NCBI GenBank assembly: GCA_022559845.1
Contig: CM040118.1
Span: 237,941,224 to 238,005,223 of the forward strand
DNA from: Amorphophallus konjac
Lineage: Eukaryota; Streptophyta; Magnoliopsida; Alismatales; Araceae
Direction: 5' to 3'
DNA: 64,000 nucleotides
The position numbers and the translations under genes were made by a program. Shown in pieces: positions 32,301 through 43,838 of this stretch. The notes under the pieces were generated by a model. The model saw nothing but the letters and a program-made list of their open reading frames with translations, ran no database searches and was not told the DNA's origin. The first letter of the stretch is position 1. Each line of letters starts with the position of its first letter.

Positions 32301-32736
32301 TCCATCATTCTAGGATTCTTCTTATCACAACCAAAGTAAGACAAGTCGAGGCAGGTATTCAGTGAGGTCAACACAACAAGATTTCCAAAATCCTCATTAC
32401 TCTAATCCTCACTGGGTGCATCAAAGCTACACTAGGAATGCATCAACACAGTCTAGATTTAGGGAATTCAATGATCAGCATTCTTACAGACTTGTCCATC
32501 CTAGATTTGTCAAACCCTTTAATCCCAACACTTCTTGGTCCCACAAGTGGCATAAAAATTTTCATGCATCGGAAAGGAAACAAACTATCAAAAATCAGAA
32601 GTCCATAGAATATCAGAATGTACGCAATGAGCTAAATAAGCAGCACAACAAATCCACAACTCAAATAAAATCATGAAAATAAATGTGGATGCCAAGACAA
32701 TTGTTGTCATGTTTGATTGATTTGACTACTATTACA

Positions 32737-32759
32737 GGGCCCAAACAATTTTGGGTTCC
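32737..32759 (+). other. Gag-pol junction palindrome of D
   Basis: GGGCCCAAA ... TTTTGGGTTCC, 14 bases before the gag stop. It is followed by TGTTTGCAGGTATGCC, which is nearly identical in E and F. Confidence 0.7.
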
Positions 32760-32775
32760 AAAATCTTCTGGTTGA

Positions 32776-35700
32776 TTGTGTTTGCAGGTATGCCTGGCAG
32801 CCAACCACAATAGGTGGTATATTGATAGTGGCTGCTCCAGGCACATGACTGGGGACAAAGAAAAATTATGCATGTTGGTGGAGAAAGATGATGGTCATGT
32901 CACTTTTGGTGGTAATACGAAAGGCAAGAATATTGGGACAGGTAAAGTTGGTAAGTGTTCATCTTGCTGTATAGAAGATGTATTACTTGTTGAAGGTCTT
33001 GCATATAATCTTCTTAGCATCAATCAACTATGTGATAAGGGCCATAAAGTAATTTTTGACTCACATGCATGCACAATCTATGAACCTAATTCAGAAATTG
33101 TAAAATTCATTGGAAAAAGAGTCAATAACATTTATTTGGTTGACTTAGATGATGCTGCACACATAAATCTATGTCTAACTGTAAATAAAGATGACTTAGC
33201 ATGGCTTTGGCATCGTAGGTTAGGTCATGCTAGTTACAAAATATTGCATAAACTGAATAAATTTGGCATGGTTAAGGGATTACCTGAAATATCATTAAAA
33301 AAGAATAATAAAATCTGTGAGACATGTACTCAAGGAAAAAAGACTAGGAAGTCATTTAAATATAGAACTAAAAACTTTTCTTCTAAACCTTTTGAGCTAA
33401 TTCATATGGATTTGTTTGGACCCACTAGATCAGCTAGTTTGATTTTGTCATTTTAGATGACTTCTCTAGGTATACTTGGGTGTTTTTCATAACTCACAAG
33501 AATGATGCTTTTAGTGAATTTCAGGAATTCTTCTACAGAATAAATCAAGATGGTAAGTATTGCATATCCAACATTATGTCAGATCATGGTGGTGAGTTTG
33601 AAAACTCATAGTTTGATGATTTTTGCAAGGATAGTGGAATAATCCACATATTCTCTTCACCAAGAACTCTAGAACAAAATGGAGTAGTTCAACGAAGAAA
33701 TAGGACCTTCGTAGAGATGGCTCGGACAATGCTAGTGGAGAGTAGCTTTCCAAGAAGGTTTTGGGCTGAAGCTGTGAACACATCCTGCTACATTATGAAT
33801 AGGGCTATGGTAAGACCTTCTACACAAAGGACCCCATATGAAATCTTGAAAGGTAAAAAACCCTCAGTAGCTCATTTCAAGGTTTTTGGATCTAAATGCT
33901 TTATTCATGTTAACTCTAAAAGAGACCTTGATAAGTTTGAGGCTAAGAGTGATTCAGGTATTTTTCTAGGATACTCTGAAACCTCTCGTGCTTATAGAAT
34001 ATATAACCAGAAAACTAAGTCAGTTGAAGAATCACCACATGTAGTATTTGATGAGATATCTAACAAGACTAAAACTGACCTTTGCAAGGATGAGGATGAA
34101 GGTGAGATACTGTAAGATAAAGAAGTGCAAAGTGTAGAACAAGGAGCTGAAGATGAGATTGAAGAATCAGGAATTCAGGGGGAGGTAATAGGCAACTTAG
34201 GTAATTAGCTTTCCATCATTAGAACACTTAGAGACCATCCTTTAGAGTATGTTATTGGTAATCCGAATGAACCCCCTAGAACTAGGTCTCACTTCAAAAT
34301 TGAAAATGAACTTAATTCATTTGCTCTTATCTCACAAGTAGAACACAAAAATATTGAAAATACCTTAAAAGATGAACACTGGATCAATGCCATGCATGAT
34401 GAACTTAGTTGGTTTGAGAGGAACAAGGTATGGCACCTAGTTCCTAAACCTACACATGGCTCCATTATAGGCACAAAATGGGTTTTCAAAAATAAAACAG
34501 ATGAACAAGGAAGAATTGTTAGAAATAAGGCTAGGCTAGTGGCACAGGGGTATAATCAGAAATTTAGGATAGATTTTGAAGAGTCTTTTGCTCTTGTAGC
34601 CAGGCTAGAAGCTATTAGAATACTTCTTGCAATTGCATGTAGCCTAGGAATAAAACTTTAGCAGTTGATGTCAAATCTGCATTTTTAAATGGTCTAATAA
34701 AAGAGGATGTCTATGTCAAACAACCTCCTGGTTTTGAGTGTATTGACTTCCCTGACCATGTGTACAAGCTTGATAAGGCACTATATGGATTGAAGCAAGC
34801 TCCCAGGGCCTGGTACGACAGGTTGAGCTCATTCCTCACAAGTAAAGGTTTTTCAAGAGGTGAGGTTGATCAAACTGTATTCACTAAGGTAGATAACAAG
34901 GACATTCTTGTTGCTAAGATTTATGTAGATGACATAGTGTTTGGGTCAACTAAACCATCCATGTGTGAGGATTTTTTTAATTTAATGACTGATGAATTTG
35001 AAATGAGTTTAATGGGAGAACCGAAGTTCTTTCATCGACTGCAGATCTGTCAAACTTCAGAAGGAAGCTTCATCACTCAAGCCAAGTACATCAAGGATCT
35101 GTTGAAGAAGTACAAGTTAGAAAATCTCAAGGAAATCACTGCACCAATGGGTACATCAACTAGTCTTGATGCTGACTCAGAAGGTAAACTGGTTGATTTC
35201 AAAACTTATCGAGGTATGATCGGATCCTTGCTTTATCTTACTACATCTAGACCAGATATTTAATTTTCTGTGTGTTTATGCGCTAGATTTCAGGCTAGTC
35301 CTAGGGAATCACACATGAGTGTAGTAAAAAGGATTTTTAGATATCTATCTAGCACCCTTGATTTAAGATTATGGTATCTTGGTAGGTGTGAGATAGAACT
35401 GATAGCTTACACTGATGCAGATTATGCAGGGTGTAGGATAGATAGAAAAAGCACTAGTGTGTATTGTCAATACCTAGGTGACTGTCTAGTGTCTTGGGCA
35501 TCTAAGAAGCAACACACTGCTGCTCTTTCTACAACTGAAGCTGAGTATGTTATAACAGAAAACTGTGCAGCCCAGGTACTCTGGATTAAACACCAACTTA
35601 GTAACTATCACATAAATCTTGGGTGCATTCCTATTTTATGTGATAACGTCAATGCTATTTCCTTAACTATAAATCCTATCCACCATTCTCGGACTAAGCA

Positions 35701-35875
35701 CATAGAGATAAAACATCACTTTTTGAGAGATGGAGTAAGTAAGAATGAAATTGAATTGAACTTTGTAAAATCAGAAAGATAGATTACTGATATATTTACT
35801 AAACCTCTTGGTAATGAAAGATTTAAATTCTTAAGAAGAGAACTTGGTTTATGTAAATTTCAGCATGATAACTGA
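32776..35875 (+). pseudogene. Element D pol: protease, integrase, RT, RNase H
   Basis: Directly follows the gag TGA in frame. The protease site YIDSGCSRHMTG is intact. Integrase has WHRRLGHAS ... CETCTQGK and MDLFGPT, then a small deletion with frame change near 33440, SDHGGEF, a stop near 33607, and EQNGVVQRRNR in which the expected catalytic Glu is Gln. RT has a stop at about 34113-34115, another near 34206, a frame change near 34661, [10 protein letters not shown], and TAA at 35261-35263. RNase H (AYTDADYAGC, STTEAEYV) is broken by TAG at 35780-35782. The final stop is TGA 35873-35875. Confidence 0.92.
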
Positions 35876-36700
35876 TTGCTTGAGTTTTTTCGCATTGAAT
35901 AAATGCATCTTGTTTTAGTCATTATAGTCTAATTTCATACATAGGCTTTAAATGTTGTGAAAAGCTGTAGTGCATATAGACAGGGGGAGTTTGTGTCAAA
36001 AACATCCTGTGGACATCTTATGTCTGGCATGTTGATAGGAGGAGTTCATGGGAGGATGTTCAAAGATTGAGTTAGATCAGGTCGATACTGTTGCATCAAG
36101 ACAGATGTAATTTTTTTTTTCTATCGACACTCGGAGTCGACACCTTTTTGCATAAGTTATGTCTGTTACTTCCTGTGTCTTTGGTTCTGATTCTATCATT
36201 TCTTGGTCAACCGAAATCTTCACTATTCTTGATTTGAATATTTTAAGTTGGACCACTGTCCTTACCTTTTACATCTATCTTAACAAGTGGCACCTTGTCA
36301 CTTGGCATCAGACTCTTGTCCATTGAAATATTTTGCAAAATCCTGAACTTCTTTTGAACATGAAATAATGACAATCTGATCTTCAGTTCATTACTCTGAG
36401 CTACTGAAAATCAAAAATCTTTCATATAAGATTCTATGATGCACCATGACAAATTGATGGTTTAGGTCTAATGAATTAAAGAGTTTAAAGATTGAACTCA
36501 ATGAAAAGGCTGCAGTTCACACTTAATTGCCTTCAACCACATCTAACATGATATGTTTTGTAAAATCTTTCAGAATATGAAAGTTTAAAATTCATGATAA
36601 ACTTGGTCGAGAAACTTGGAATGTGTATTTCTTTTAAACAGAAAGCTCTCTGTAGAACCAAAGGGCAGCCATGTCAAAACTATGAGTCAACAACTCTACA

Positions 36701-36990
36701 GGCAGAGCAATGACTGAGTGCACCGAGAAATTGGGTCCTTCATCAAAGATATGAAGAGAACCTATGTCATGAAGTGTTTCAATTATCTCTATTCAAAAAT
36801 TTGAAACAGAATGGTAAGTTTCACTAAGTAACTAGGGGTACTGGCGTCTAATCAACGTGTACCCTTACGTAAAAAGGTGTAAATTATACCTAAAATGTTT
36901 TGAAAATGAAACATAATGGTAAATTCCACTGAGTAACTAGGGGTACTGGCGTCTAATCAACGTGTACCCTATGTCAAAATGTATGGATTA
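36701..36990 (+). promoter_or_regulatory. Conserved 3' UTR module of D
   Basis: Block 1 36701-36794: GGCAGAGCAATGACTG, GAGAAATTGGG, CATCAAAGATATGA, TGTCATGAAGTG and CTCTATTC. Block 2 is tandemly duplicated with a repeat length of about 105 bases (from 36803 and 36908): AGTAACTAGGGGTACTGGCG ... CAACGTGTACCCT. The ends of block 2 can pair (GGGTAC with GTACCC). Confidence 0.82.
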
Positions 36991-37599
36991 TACCTGACTG
37001 TTCTGAAAATTATGAGCAAAAAGTAAAAGAAAATCATGATGTAACCCTTAGGTGAAAAATCAGAACTGTCAAAATGTTTAATCTTAATACATGTCACAAG
37101 TTATTCCTAAGAACTTCAATGAGTTTTAATGAGTAAGAGGAAGTGAGATTGAACCTAACATCTCTATGTAGTTCTGGTTTATTGCTATTAACTGCTAATG
37201 CAAAATCATTCAAAGAGTTTGATTATGACACTCTACATTCATCTTTCTTAAACCAAATCTCTATCAGGGTTGCATTATGTGAATTCTTATAGAAAGAAGA
37301 ATCTGACATGTGTATGCTAAGCTAATGAAGGTTGAATTAGATTGTGAGCATATTCATTCCTGATCTCTCCTCACCTTGAAACTTTTTGTCACTTCCTCAT
37401 CAAGCACCAATTATTTCTATCATTTTTTGCTTATGGCAAAGGGGGAGAGAAAGTTAAGTTTATATCTAAATTATTCTGTCTGAATTGTGAGTTTGGTCTG
37501 ATTCCTATCTTCTAAAGGAAAGTCATATGTGTCTAATCTCTATGGGGCCTGTATGGGGGTGAGATGAGATATAAGGGAAAGTGAGCTGTGAACATCATC

Positions 37600-37604
37600 A
37601 AGAA
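37600..37604. repeat. Target site duplication AAGAA (left copy) of element E
   Basis: Repeated at 50145-50149 after the 3' LTR of E. Confidence 0.93.
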
Positions 37605-37889
37605 TGATGTGTCCCCTGTGGTTCTGGAGTTTTGATGATGACAGTATTATGCATCATTATGTTTACATCCTTGATGATATAATCCTGTTGCATTATGAGA
37701 AACTGTCAGAATAGGTTTAAGGATGACTCATAGGTCATGAAGTTAACCCAAGTCAAAGTCAAATCATGACAGGTAAGGTGAATGCTCAGATCAGGTAAGG
37801 CTTTAATTAGTTCTCCAGCATACATTCAGTTCTTGTTTGCTATATGCATTCAATTCATTGCTTCATGTTCATTGTGCATTGCCTCACAT

Positions 37890-39780
37890 CAAGTCTAGAC
37901 ATCCTGGTTGCATTCTAAGTCTACACATCCTGCTAGGTCGGTCTTCAAAGTATGTACATTGATCTTCAAGGCATCGAGTCTATACACTGGACTATGCTTC
38001 AAGCATTGGCCAAGTCTGTTTAGTTAGTATGGACAGTACTGGGTTGACCCACCCCTACTGATGCATCGACCCATCAGAACACTGACTGTCTGGGTATCAA
38101 AGTCTATACATCAGCTTGATCGAGTAAGTCTGTACAGCATGCCTTATTGTTCATATCATTAAGTCTGTACATTGGCATCTCATCTCCAAGTATGCACATC
38201 GCTACTTTATCAAAGCCTGTACAGTCGATCTTCAAGTGTTTGGCCAACTCTGTACATCCGTTTTGCCTATTCATTGTTGAGGCAGAGTCTGTACATTGGC
38301 TCAGACTTTCCAAAGTCTACACAGTGCCCTTCATTGAAAGTCCATACATTTTGGCCTATTCCTACGCTCGAAGCTTTAGCTACACTCTAAGTCCATACAC
38401 TGCTAAAGTCTGAACATCGCAGTGTTCAAGTCTTTCAAAGTCTATGCATTGGCTTCGCTTTTGCAAGTCTATACATTGGAGTCTTATCTTCAAGTCTATA
38501 CATCGGGCAACTTCTAATTGAAGTCTGTACAGCCAATGCACTTAACTGAAGTCTATACACTGGATTGTCAAGCTTCATGTCTATACACTGGATTGTCTAA
38601 CTTCAACTCTATACATCCGATTAATGTTGCAGTGTTCACCAAGTCTATACACTGGACTTTATTTCACGAAGTCTGTACACTCCACATCTTTTCCTACGCT
38701 TGGCCAAGTCAATACACTCATATCTTTCCCTACATTTTCTGGCCAAGTCTATACATCGCTAAGTCTGTACATCACTTCAGCTTACACGTTCAAAGCCTCA
38801 AGTCTGTACACCATTTCGCCTCTTTGGAAAGTCTGTACAGCGTGAAGTCTATACATTGGGAGCTCTGTGAAAGTCTATACACTGGTCTCCTAAGCAAAGT
38901 CTGTACATCGGCTTCACTCGTCAAGTCTATACATCCACAGTGGACTTTCAAGTCTGTACATTGGCTTCACGTTTTCCAAGTCTGTACAGTGGCTTCGAAT
39001 CGGCAAGTCTGTACATTGGCTTCACTCAATCAAGTCTATACATCCACAGTGGATCATCAAGTCCATACATCCACAGTGGAACTTCCAAGTCTATATAATG
39101 CTGAAGCCTTCACCAGTCTGTACACTGCTTGAGCCTCACCAAGTCTATACATTGCTTCAAGCGATTCAAGTCTATACAGCCTGCCTTCACGATCGGAGTC
39201 TATACATCGTTCCTCAAAGGCTAAGTGTATACATCCTTCCAAGCTTCAAGTCTACACACTCGATTGTTAGGTCTTCAACCCTATACATTCAGTTGTTAGG
39301 CCTAAGTCTATACACTCGATTGTTAGGTCTTCAACCCTATACATTGAATTGTTAGGCCTAAGTCTATACACTCGATTGTTAGACCTTCAACTATACACAT
39401 TGGTTGAGTCTATACACTGAAGATGCTGAATACCTCCAAGTGTATACACTCTCACATGATACCCACTTGGTTAACTGTTGTGTCAAGTTTATACACTCGA
39501 TTCCCTCATGCATTTCACAGAAGTCTACACATTCTATCTTGTTATGATAATGCATTCATCAGCAAGTCTATACACTGAGAGCGCATGTTACAAGTCTATA
39601 CACTCTCTCAGTGTACATACTTGATCATTTGATGTTCTAAAGTATATACATTCGTTTGCTTATCACGCTGCATCTTTTAAGTCTGTACACTGCCGCTTAT
39701 TCATTAAGTCTATACACTCTCTCACGATTGTACACACTTACTCAGTTGCTGTTTCTAAAGTATATACAGTCGTGGTTGTA
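37890..39780 (+). repeat. Degenerate word array in 5' LTR of E (AAGTCTRTACAYTG)
   Basis: More than 50 copies of AAGTCTATACATTG or AAGTCTGTACATCG, spaced about 20-40 bases with unrelated spacers. Near 38041-38077 two words of the element D type (TGCATCGACC) also occur. Confidence 0.9.
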
Positions 39781-39844
39781 TGACTGAACTAACTAATCAT
39801 GTTTTCCTTTGTCTCTGCCTGCAGAGGATTCAGATTAATGAGAG

Positions 39845-39982
39845 CACGTGATCCAAGAATGGATAAAGGCCCAGGATCGTGACACGTGTGCTGAAGCTTG
39901 CTGGAGAGCTGCCACGTGGTCCAAGGTTTGGGCGGGAGCTGTGGAGACCACACGCGCCCAGTGCTGCTGCTGATATAAATAG
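39845..39982 (+). promoter_or_regulatory. Promoter of E 5' LTR: three G-boxes and TATA box
   Basis: CACGTG at 39845-39850 (CACGTGATCCAA), 39883-39888 (ACACGTGTG) and 39913-39918 (GCCACGTGG), then TATAAATAG at 39974-39982. Confidence 0.78.
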
Positions 39983-40685
39983 AAGGGTTCATCTTCGGAT
40001 GAAGGCAGATTGAAGCTGAGAGAAAAAGGGGCAAAGTCTATACAGTGAGAAACGAGCAGCAGAAGAAGATAAAGAAGAAGAAGAGAAAAAGAAGAGACAG
40101 AGAGAGGCTGCACGATTGAGTGTCAGGAAAAGAAAGAGAAAAAGAGAAGGAGCAGAGAGATAGTGAGAGTTCGTGGAGAAGAAGAAAGTAGTCTCGACTG
40201 AAGATCTGTCTACTGGACCGTGGATCAAATCCAGGCCAGTCAGCTCCGATGAGAGCCACATCTGATGTTCTTTCATTTACAGCTTGTGTTTCTTGTGTTA
40301 GTTTTATTTCTTATTTTTCCTTTTATTCGATCTGATTTACTGTGTTCTTCCTATCTTATGGACTGAGGTCGGGTCCCTCCTGGTCTAGAGAAAGAGAGGT
40401 CTGCGACCTCTGGTTTGCAAGTGGCTGGAAGTCACTTGTGTGTTTCCCTTTGGTTTGGAGGAAGGGAGATCTGATCTCCGGTTCTGGGCTTGTGGGTTGC
40501 AAGTCCAGGGGTCCCTCCTGGTCTGGAGGAAGAGAGGTCTTCGAGCTCTGGTTTCCAAGTGGCTGGGAGTCACTTGGGGTGTCCCTCCGGTTGGGAGGAA
40601 GAGGGGAGTTTGTTCCCCTGGTCAAGCTGTGTGGCAGCACCTGTTGCAGACTGAGTCTGCAGTTTCTAGCTTGTGCTAGTGGAAG

Positions 40686-40738
40686 CCTCACTCCGGTTGG
40701 GAGTGAGGGGTGGACGTAGGTCTGTGGACCGAACCACC
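40686..40738 (+). promoter_or_regulatory. Two-hairpin conserved structure, 5' LTR of E
   Basis: CCTCACTCC ... GGAGTGAGG-like hairpin followed at once by GGTGG ... CCACC with inner stem GGTC ... GACC. Upstream, TGCAGACTGAGTCTGCA is a further palindrome shared with B. Confidence 0.8.
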
Positions 40739-41081
40739 TAAAAACCCTGCTGTTCTGTGGTTTGCTTGTGGTGTGCTCTTCCATATCTTCTATCTGTTTC
40801 ACAGGTTGTTTGAATAGTCTTGTTTCGAGTTACAGTGGCCTTGAGCTTTACATCTTGGTAAGTGAGTCTAGTTTGCATTGTACTGTCATTTGGCATTAGA
40901 CTTCATCAGGTTCCACTAGTATAGTCAGCAGCTCATCTGGTCGATCAAATGTCTATTTGAACTCGATAGCTTTTATTCTGCAACTGTATCTAGTAGCAGG
41001 CGAATTGTTTTTAATTTGGGCAATATTCTTGAAGGGGATACATTCACCCCCCCTCTGTATCGATCGCACCATTCCAACAAT

Positions 41082-41093
41082 TGGTATCAGAGC
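41082..41093 (+). other. Primer binding site of element E
   Basis: TGGTATCAGAGC, two bases after the LTR end. Confidence 0.93.
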
Positions 41094-43730
41094 AGGTTGT
41101 CTGCTTAGAAGGTCCAGCGATCTGTAGATTCGATCCTGCTGTCTTGGTGCTTTATTATTCCTATTGCATTTATCTGATCAGCTTTCATGGGTAATCCACC
41201 GGTTTTCAATGGTTCTTATTTTAATGCGTGGTTTATCAGTCTACGAAATTATGTTGATGTAGTTAATCCTGATCTATGGAAATTAATTTCACAAGGTCCT
41301 CACACATTACCAAAGAAAGTGTCCAAATGGACCAACAGCCACAGATCAAAGGATGGAGAAAATCAGAAAGCCTTCAATCTGATGAAAGTAGCCACTGACA
41401 GAGCCTTACACTCTTATTTTTATGATTATAGGTCTGCCAAGGACATCCTGGAGGAGCTGAAGCTAGCTCACAGGTTAAATGAAGACAACTGCATGATGGC
41501 TAAAGGAAGTATTCATAGCAGTAGCCAAAATGAAGAAGAAGATGATGATGAGGAGGTAAACATCTTCGAGAATTTTTCTTTAGATGATTGGGAGGATGCA
41601 TATGTTGAGCTGTTTGAGTCTCATGAACAATTAAGAAAACGATACAAGAACTTGAAAAAGAAAAGTGATCAGGGTAGTTCAAGTTCACCATGTGAAAATT
41701 GTTCAAATATGAAGCAATCTCATGATGCCTATTTGTCAGATATCCATATGCATAAAAACCAGAATGAAAAATTGATGAATGAACTTAAATGTATTTGCTC
41801 TGAACTAAGTAGACTGAAATCTTAAAATGACTCTCTTAGAAAATCTGTTAAAGAAAATGAAGAAAAATTTAAGAAACTTGAGCAAGAGAAGAATTTGTTT
41901 GCTGAAAAATCTAATGCCATAAAATCTGTAAACATGGAATTATAGAAAGATCTTGAAAAACAACAAAAAGAATTAAAAGAGTTTGAAGCTGGGTTAGAAA
42001 GTTCAAGGAAACAAATTGGCCTATTTAAAGAAGAAAATCAAAAACTTGTATGTGAAATCTCTGAACTAAAAGAAAAACTTGGCTCGATTGAGGATGATCA
42101 GGTTCATGTTAATGATTTAGTTCAAAATGAAAAACTATTGAAAGAATTTGATTCTGTTAGCGCTGAATTGGATGTTCTAAAATCTGAAAATGAATGTCTT
42201 AGGAAATAATGTGAAAAACTCCAGGTTCAAACAATATGTTCTGTTAAATCTGCATGCAATGAGTGTCCATTTCTCAAGGAAATAAATGAAGATCTTCACT
42301 CAAATTCAGAATGTCAGAAGGAGTTTATTGTTTCCCTAATGGAAGAAAACAAAGATCTGTTAAACAAGATTCTGGAGCTTGAACAGATAGAGGAAGAACT
42401 GAATGATAAAATGAACTCAATAAAAATTGATAAAGACTCTGTTGAAGAAATTGAAAATCTGAAATCAAAAAATGACAAACTAATTCAAGAGGTTGAAGGA
42501 TTGAAGCAATTGAACACTGCTATGTCAGAGAAACCTCTTCTCTTAGAAAAAGGAAAAACTGTTTACATTGAAGAGTCTGAAAAATTGAGAAATCTGGAAC
42601 AAGAAATTGAGGAATGTAAAATTGCAAACAAGGTACTAAGCGAATGTGTAAATTGCAATGAACAAGAGATTGCCAGTTATGAAATACACATCGTTTCTTT
42701 GGAAAATGAAATTGAAGATTTGAATAATTCCTTGTCAAAATTTGTGGACGGAAAAGATAATCTGGACAAAATTCTAGGAACTAAGGTAAATTTTCAGAAG
42801 GAAGGGTTGGGCTATAATCCCTCAAATAAGAAGAGTTTTCAAAATAAAGTTCAAACTTCCTTTGTGTCCAGTTCAACTTCTTAAAGCCCTCAGAACCTTC
42901 CTGGTTATCAGTCAACTGCTCAAAAGAAAACAACAGAAAAATAGAAAGAAAAGAATCAACAAGTTCCTCTTCCCACTCTGCATGTTTCACCCACACACTC
43001 GCATGCATCTAGAAAGAAAATGATCTGTCACTACTGTCACAAATATGGGCATTTGATGCATGAGTGTAATTTGATGGAAAAAGATGACCTAGCAGCTGCT
43101 CAAAACAATCAAGGTAGAAATCATGTTCTTAGGGAAAAGAAAATTCATTGTTATAACTGTGGAAAAATAGGACATGTTGCTGCACAATGCTGGTTAGGCC
43201 CTCATAGAAATACCTTCTCTAATTGTTCTCATTGTGGAAAACATGGCCATACAGTCAAGGACTGTTGGCATGCTCAGGGAAGAACATTCTCTCAAAATAT
43301 AAAACTCCCTGCAAATAGAAATGTTTTTGGAAGAAAAAAATCTATTTTTAAAGAAAAGAGTCTGGCATGCTTTGAATGTGAAAAATTTGGCCACCGAGCT
43401 TCGGAATGCTGGTGGGCAGGTAAAGGTAAACCAAAATTTCATGCAAGTAACAGAAATCTTCATGCCAATGCACAGAAAATTTATGTTCAGAATAATGCAC
43501 ACAGATTCCATGCTAACAATGTTGTGCATAAAAAGAATTCAAGATATGCTGTTTCCTATCATTATTGTGGGCAGGTTGGGCACTCCATGAGTGAGTGTAA
43601 TTTAATGAAGTCTGATGACTTACATGCCCAAAGAATATGGAAAGCACCAATCAGAGGTGTTACTAACAAAGTAGGACTGTAATACCCTCAAATATAGCTA
43701 AGTTGTACTCTATATCATCGAGACGCCTTT

Positions 43731-43838
43731 TCGAGTATCGGCTCAGTTCTGGGAAAGAACTCCGAAGTTAAGCGTGCTTAATGGGGAGTAGTACTGGGAT
43801 GGGTGACCTGCCCGAGAAGTCCCCCATTCTGGAGCCGA
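43731..43838 (+). ncRNA. 5S rRNA-derived domain in Cassandra 5' LTR
   Basis: AACTCCGAAGTTAAGCGTGC, GAGTAGTACTGGGATGGGTG and GAGAAGTCC follow plant 5S rRNA from the A box through the intermediate element and C box of the RNA polymerase III promoter. The 5' third is more diverged. It is not a genuine 5S gene. Confidence 0.9.

Larger units (their letters stand above)
30475..32775 (+). pseudogene. Element D gag (5' truncated)
   Basis: Homology starts at a WTREKIQRS block matching F Gag; no start codon remains. Then come LNWSAINAMQCAL, MWDKLQVVYEGTSQVRETK, a Ser-rich stretch and a knuckle at 31168-31209 in which the second Cys is Tyr (CYNY ... CPE). An acidic WSDEEED stretch, a long coiled coil (about 31440-31800) and the LNAILGIEVKFRREGLGF block follow. 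TAG at 32245-32247, TAG at 32311-32313 and TGA at about 32674 interrupt the tail. The natural gag end appears to be TGA at 32773-32775 after a WVPKSSG tail; pol follows in the same frame. Confidence 0.9.
30475..37604 (+). mobile_element. Ty1/copia Sirevirus-type element D, main segment (5' truncated)
   Basis: Starts inside gag at about 30475 with no 5' LTR or primer site. It runs through gag, protease, integrase, RT and RNase H to a long 3' UTR, where element E is inserted at 37604. The last 58 internal bases and the 3' LTR follow at 50150-52356. The gag and pol frames carry several stops and frame changes. Same family type as B, not the same family. Confidence 0.93.
35876..37604 (+). other. 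3' UTR of element D, first part
   Basis: No gene supported. Holds the conserved module (36701-36990) and purine tracts (CAGGGGGAGTTT near 35981, AAAGGGGGAGAG near 37438). Element E interrupts it at 37604. Confidence 0.8.
37605..41079 (+). repeat. 5' LTR of element E
   Basis: Starts TGATGTGTCCCC and ends CATTCCAACA. In order: a long AAGTCTATACATTG word array, three G-boxes, TATA box, imperfect repeats of about 120 bases (near 40375-40620), the two-hairpin block and U5. Open frames in it are repeat artefacts. Confidence 0.95.

Noticed and set aside
38518..39132. A 204-codon open frame in the E 5' LTR (similar one at 47724-48197)
   Set aside because: Its peptide is only the translation of the AAGTCTATACATTG word array (repeated VYT, SLYT, KSVH); it has no domain and lies upstream of the promoter.
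37890..39780. CRISPR-like regular repeat array
   Set aside because: The word is short and degenerate, spacers vary in length, there are no cas genes and the sequence is plant nuclear DNA.
43731..43838. A functional 5S rRNA gene
   Set aside because: It is only 5S-derived, with a diverged 5' third, and lies within Cassandra LTRs that have target duplications.
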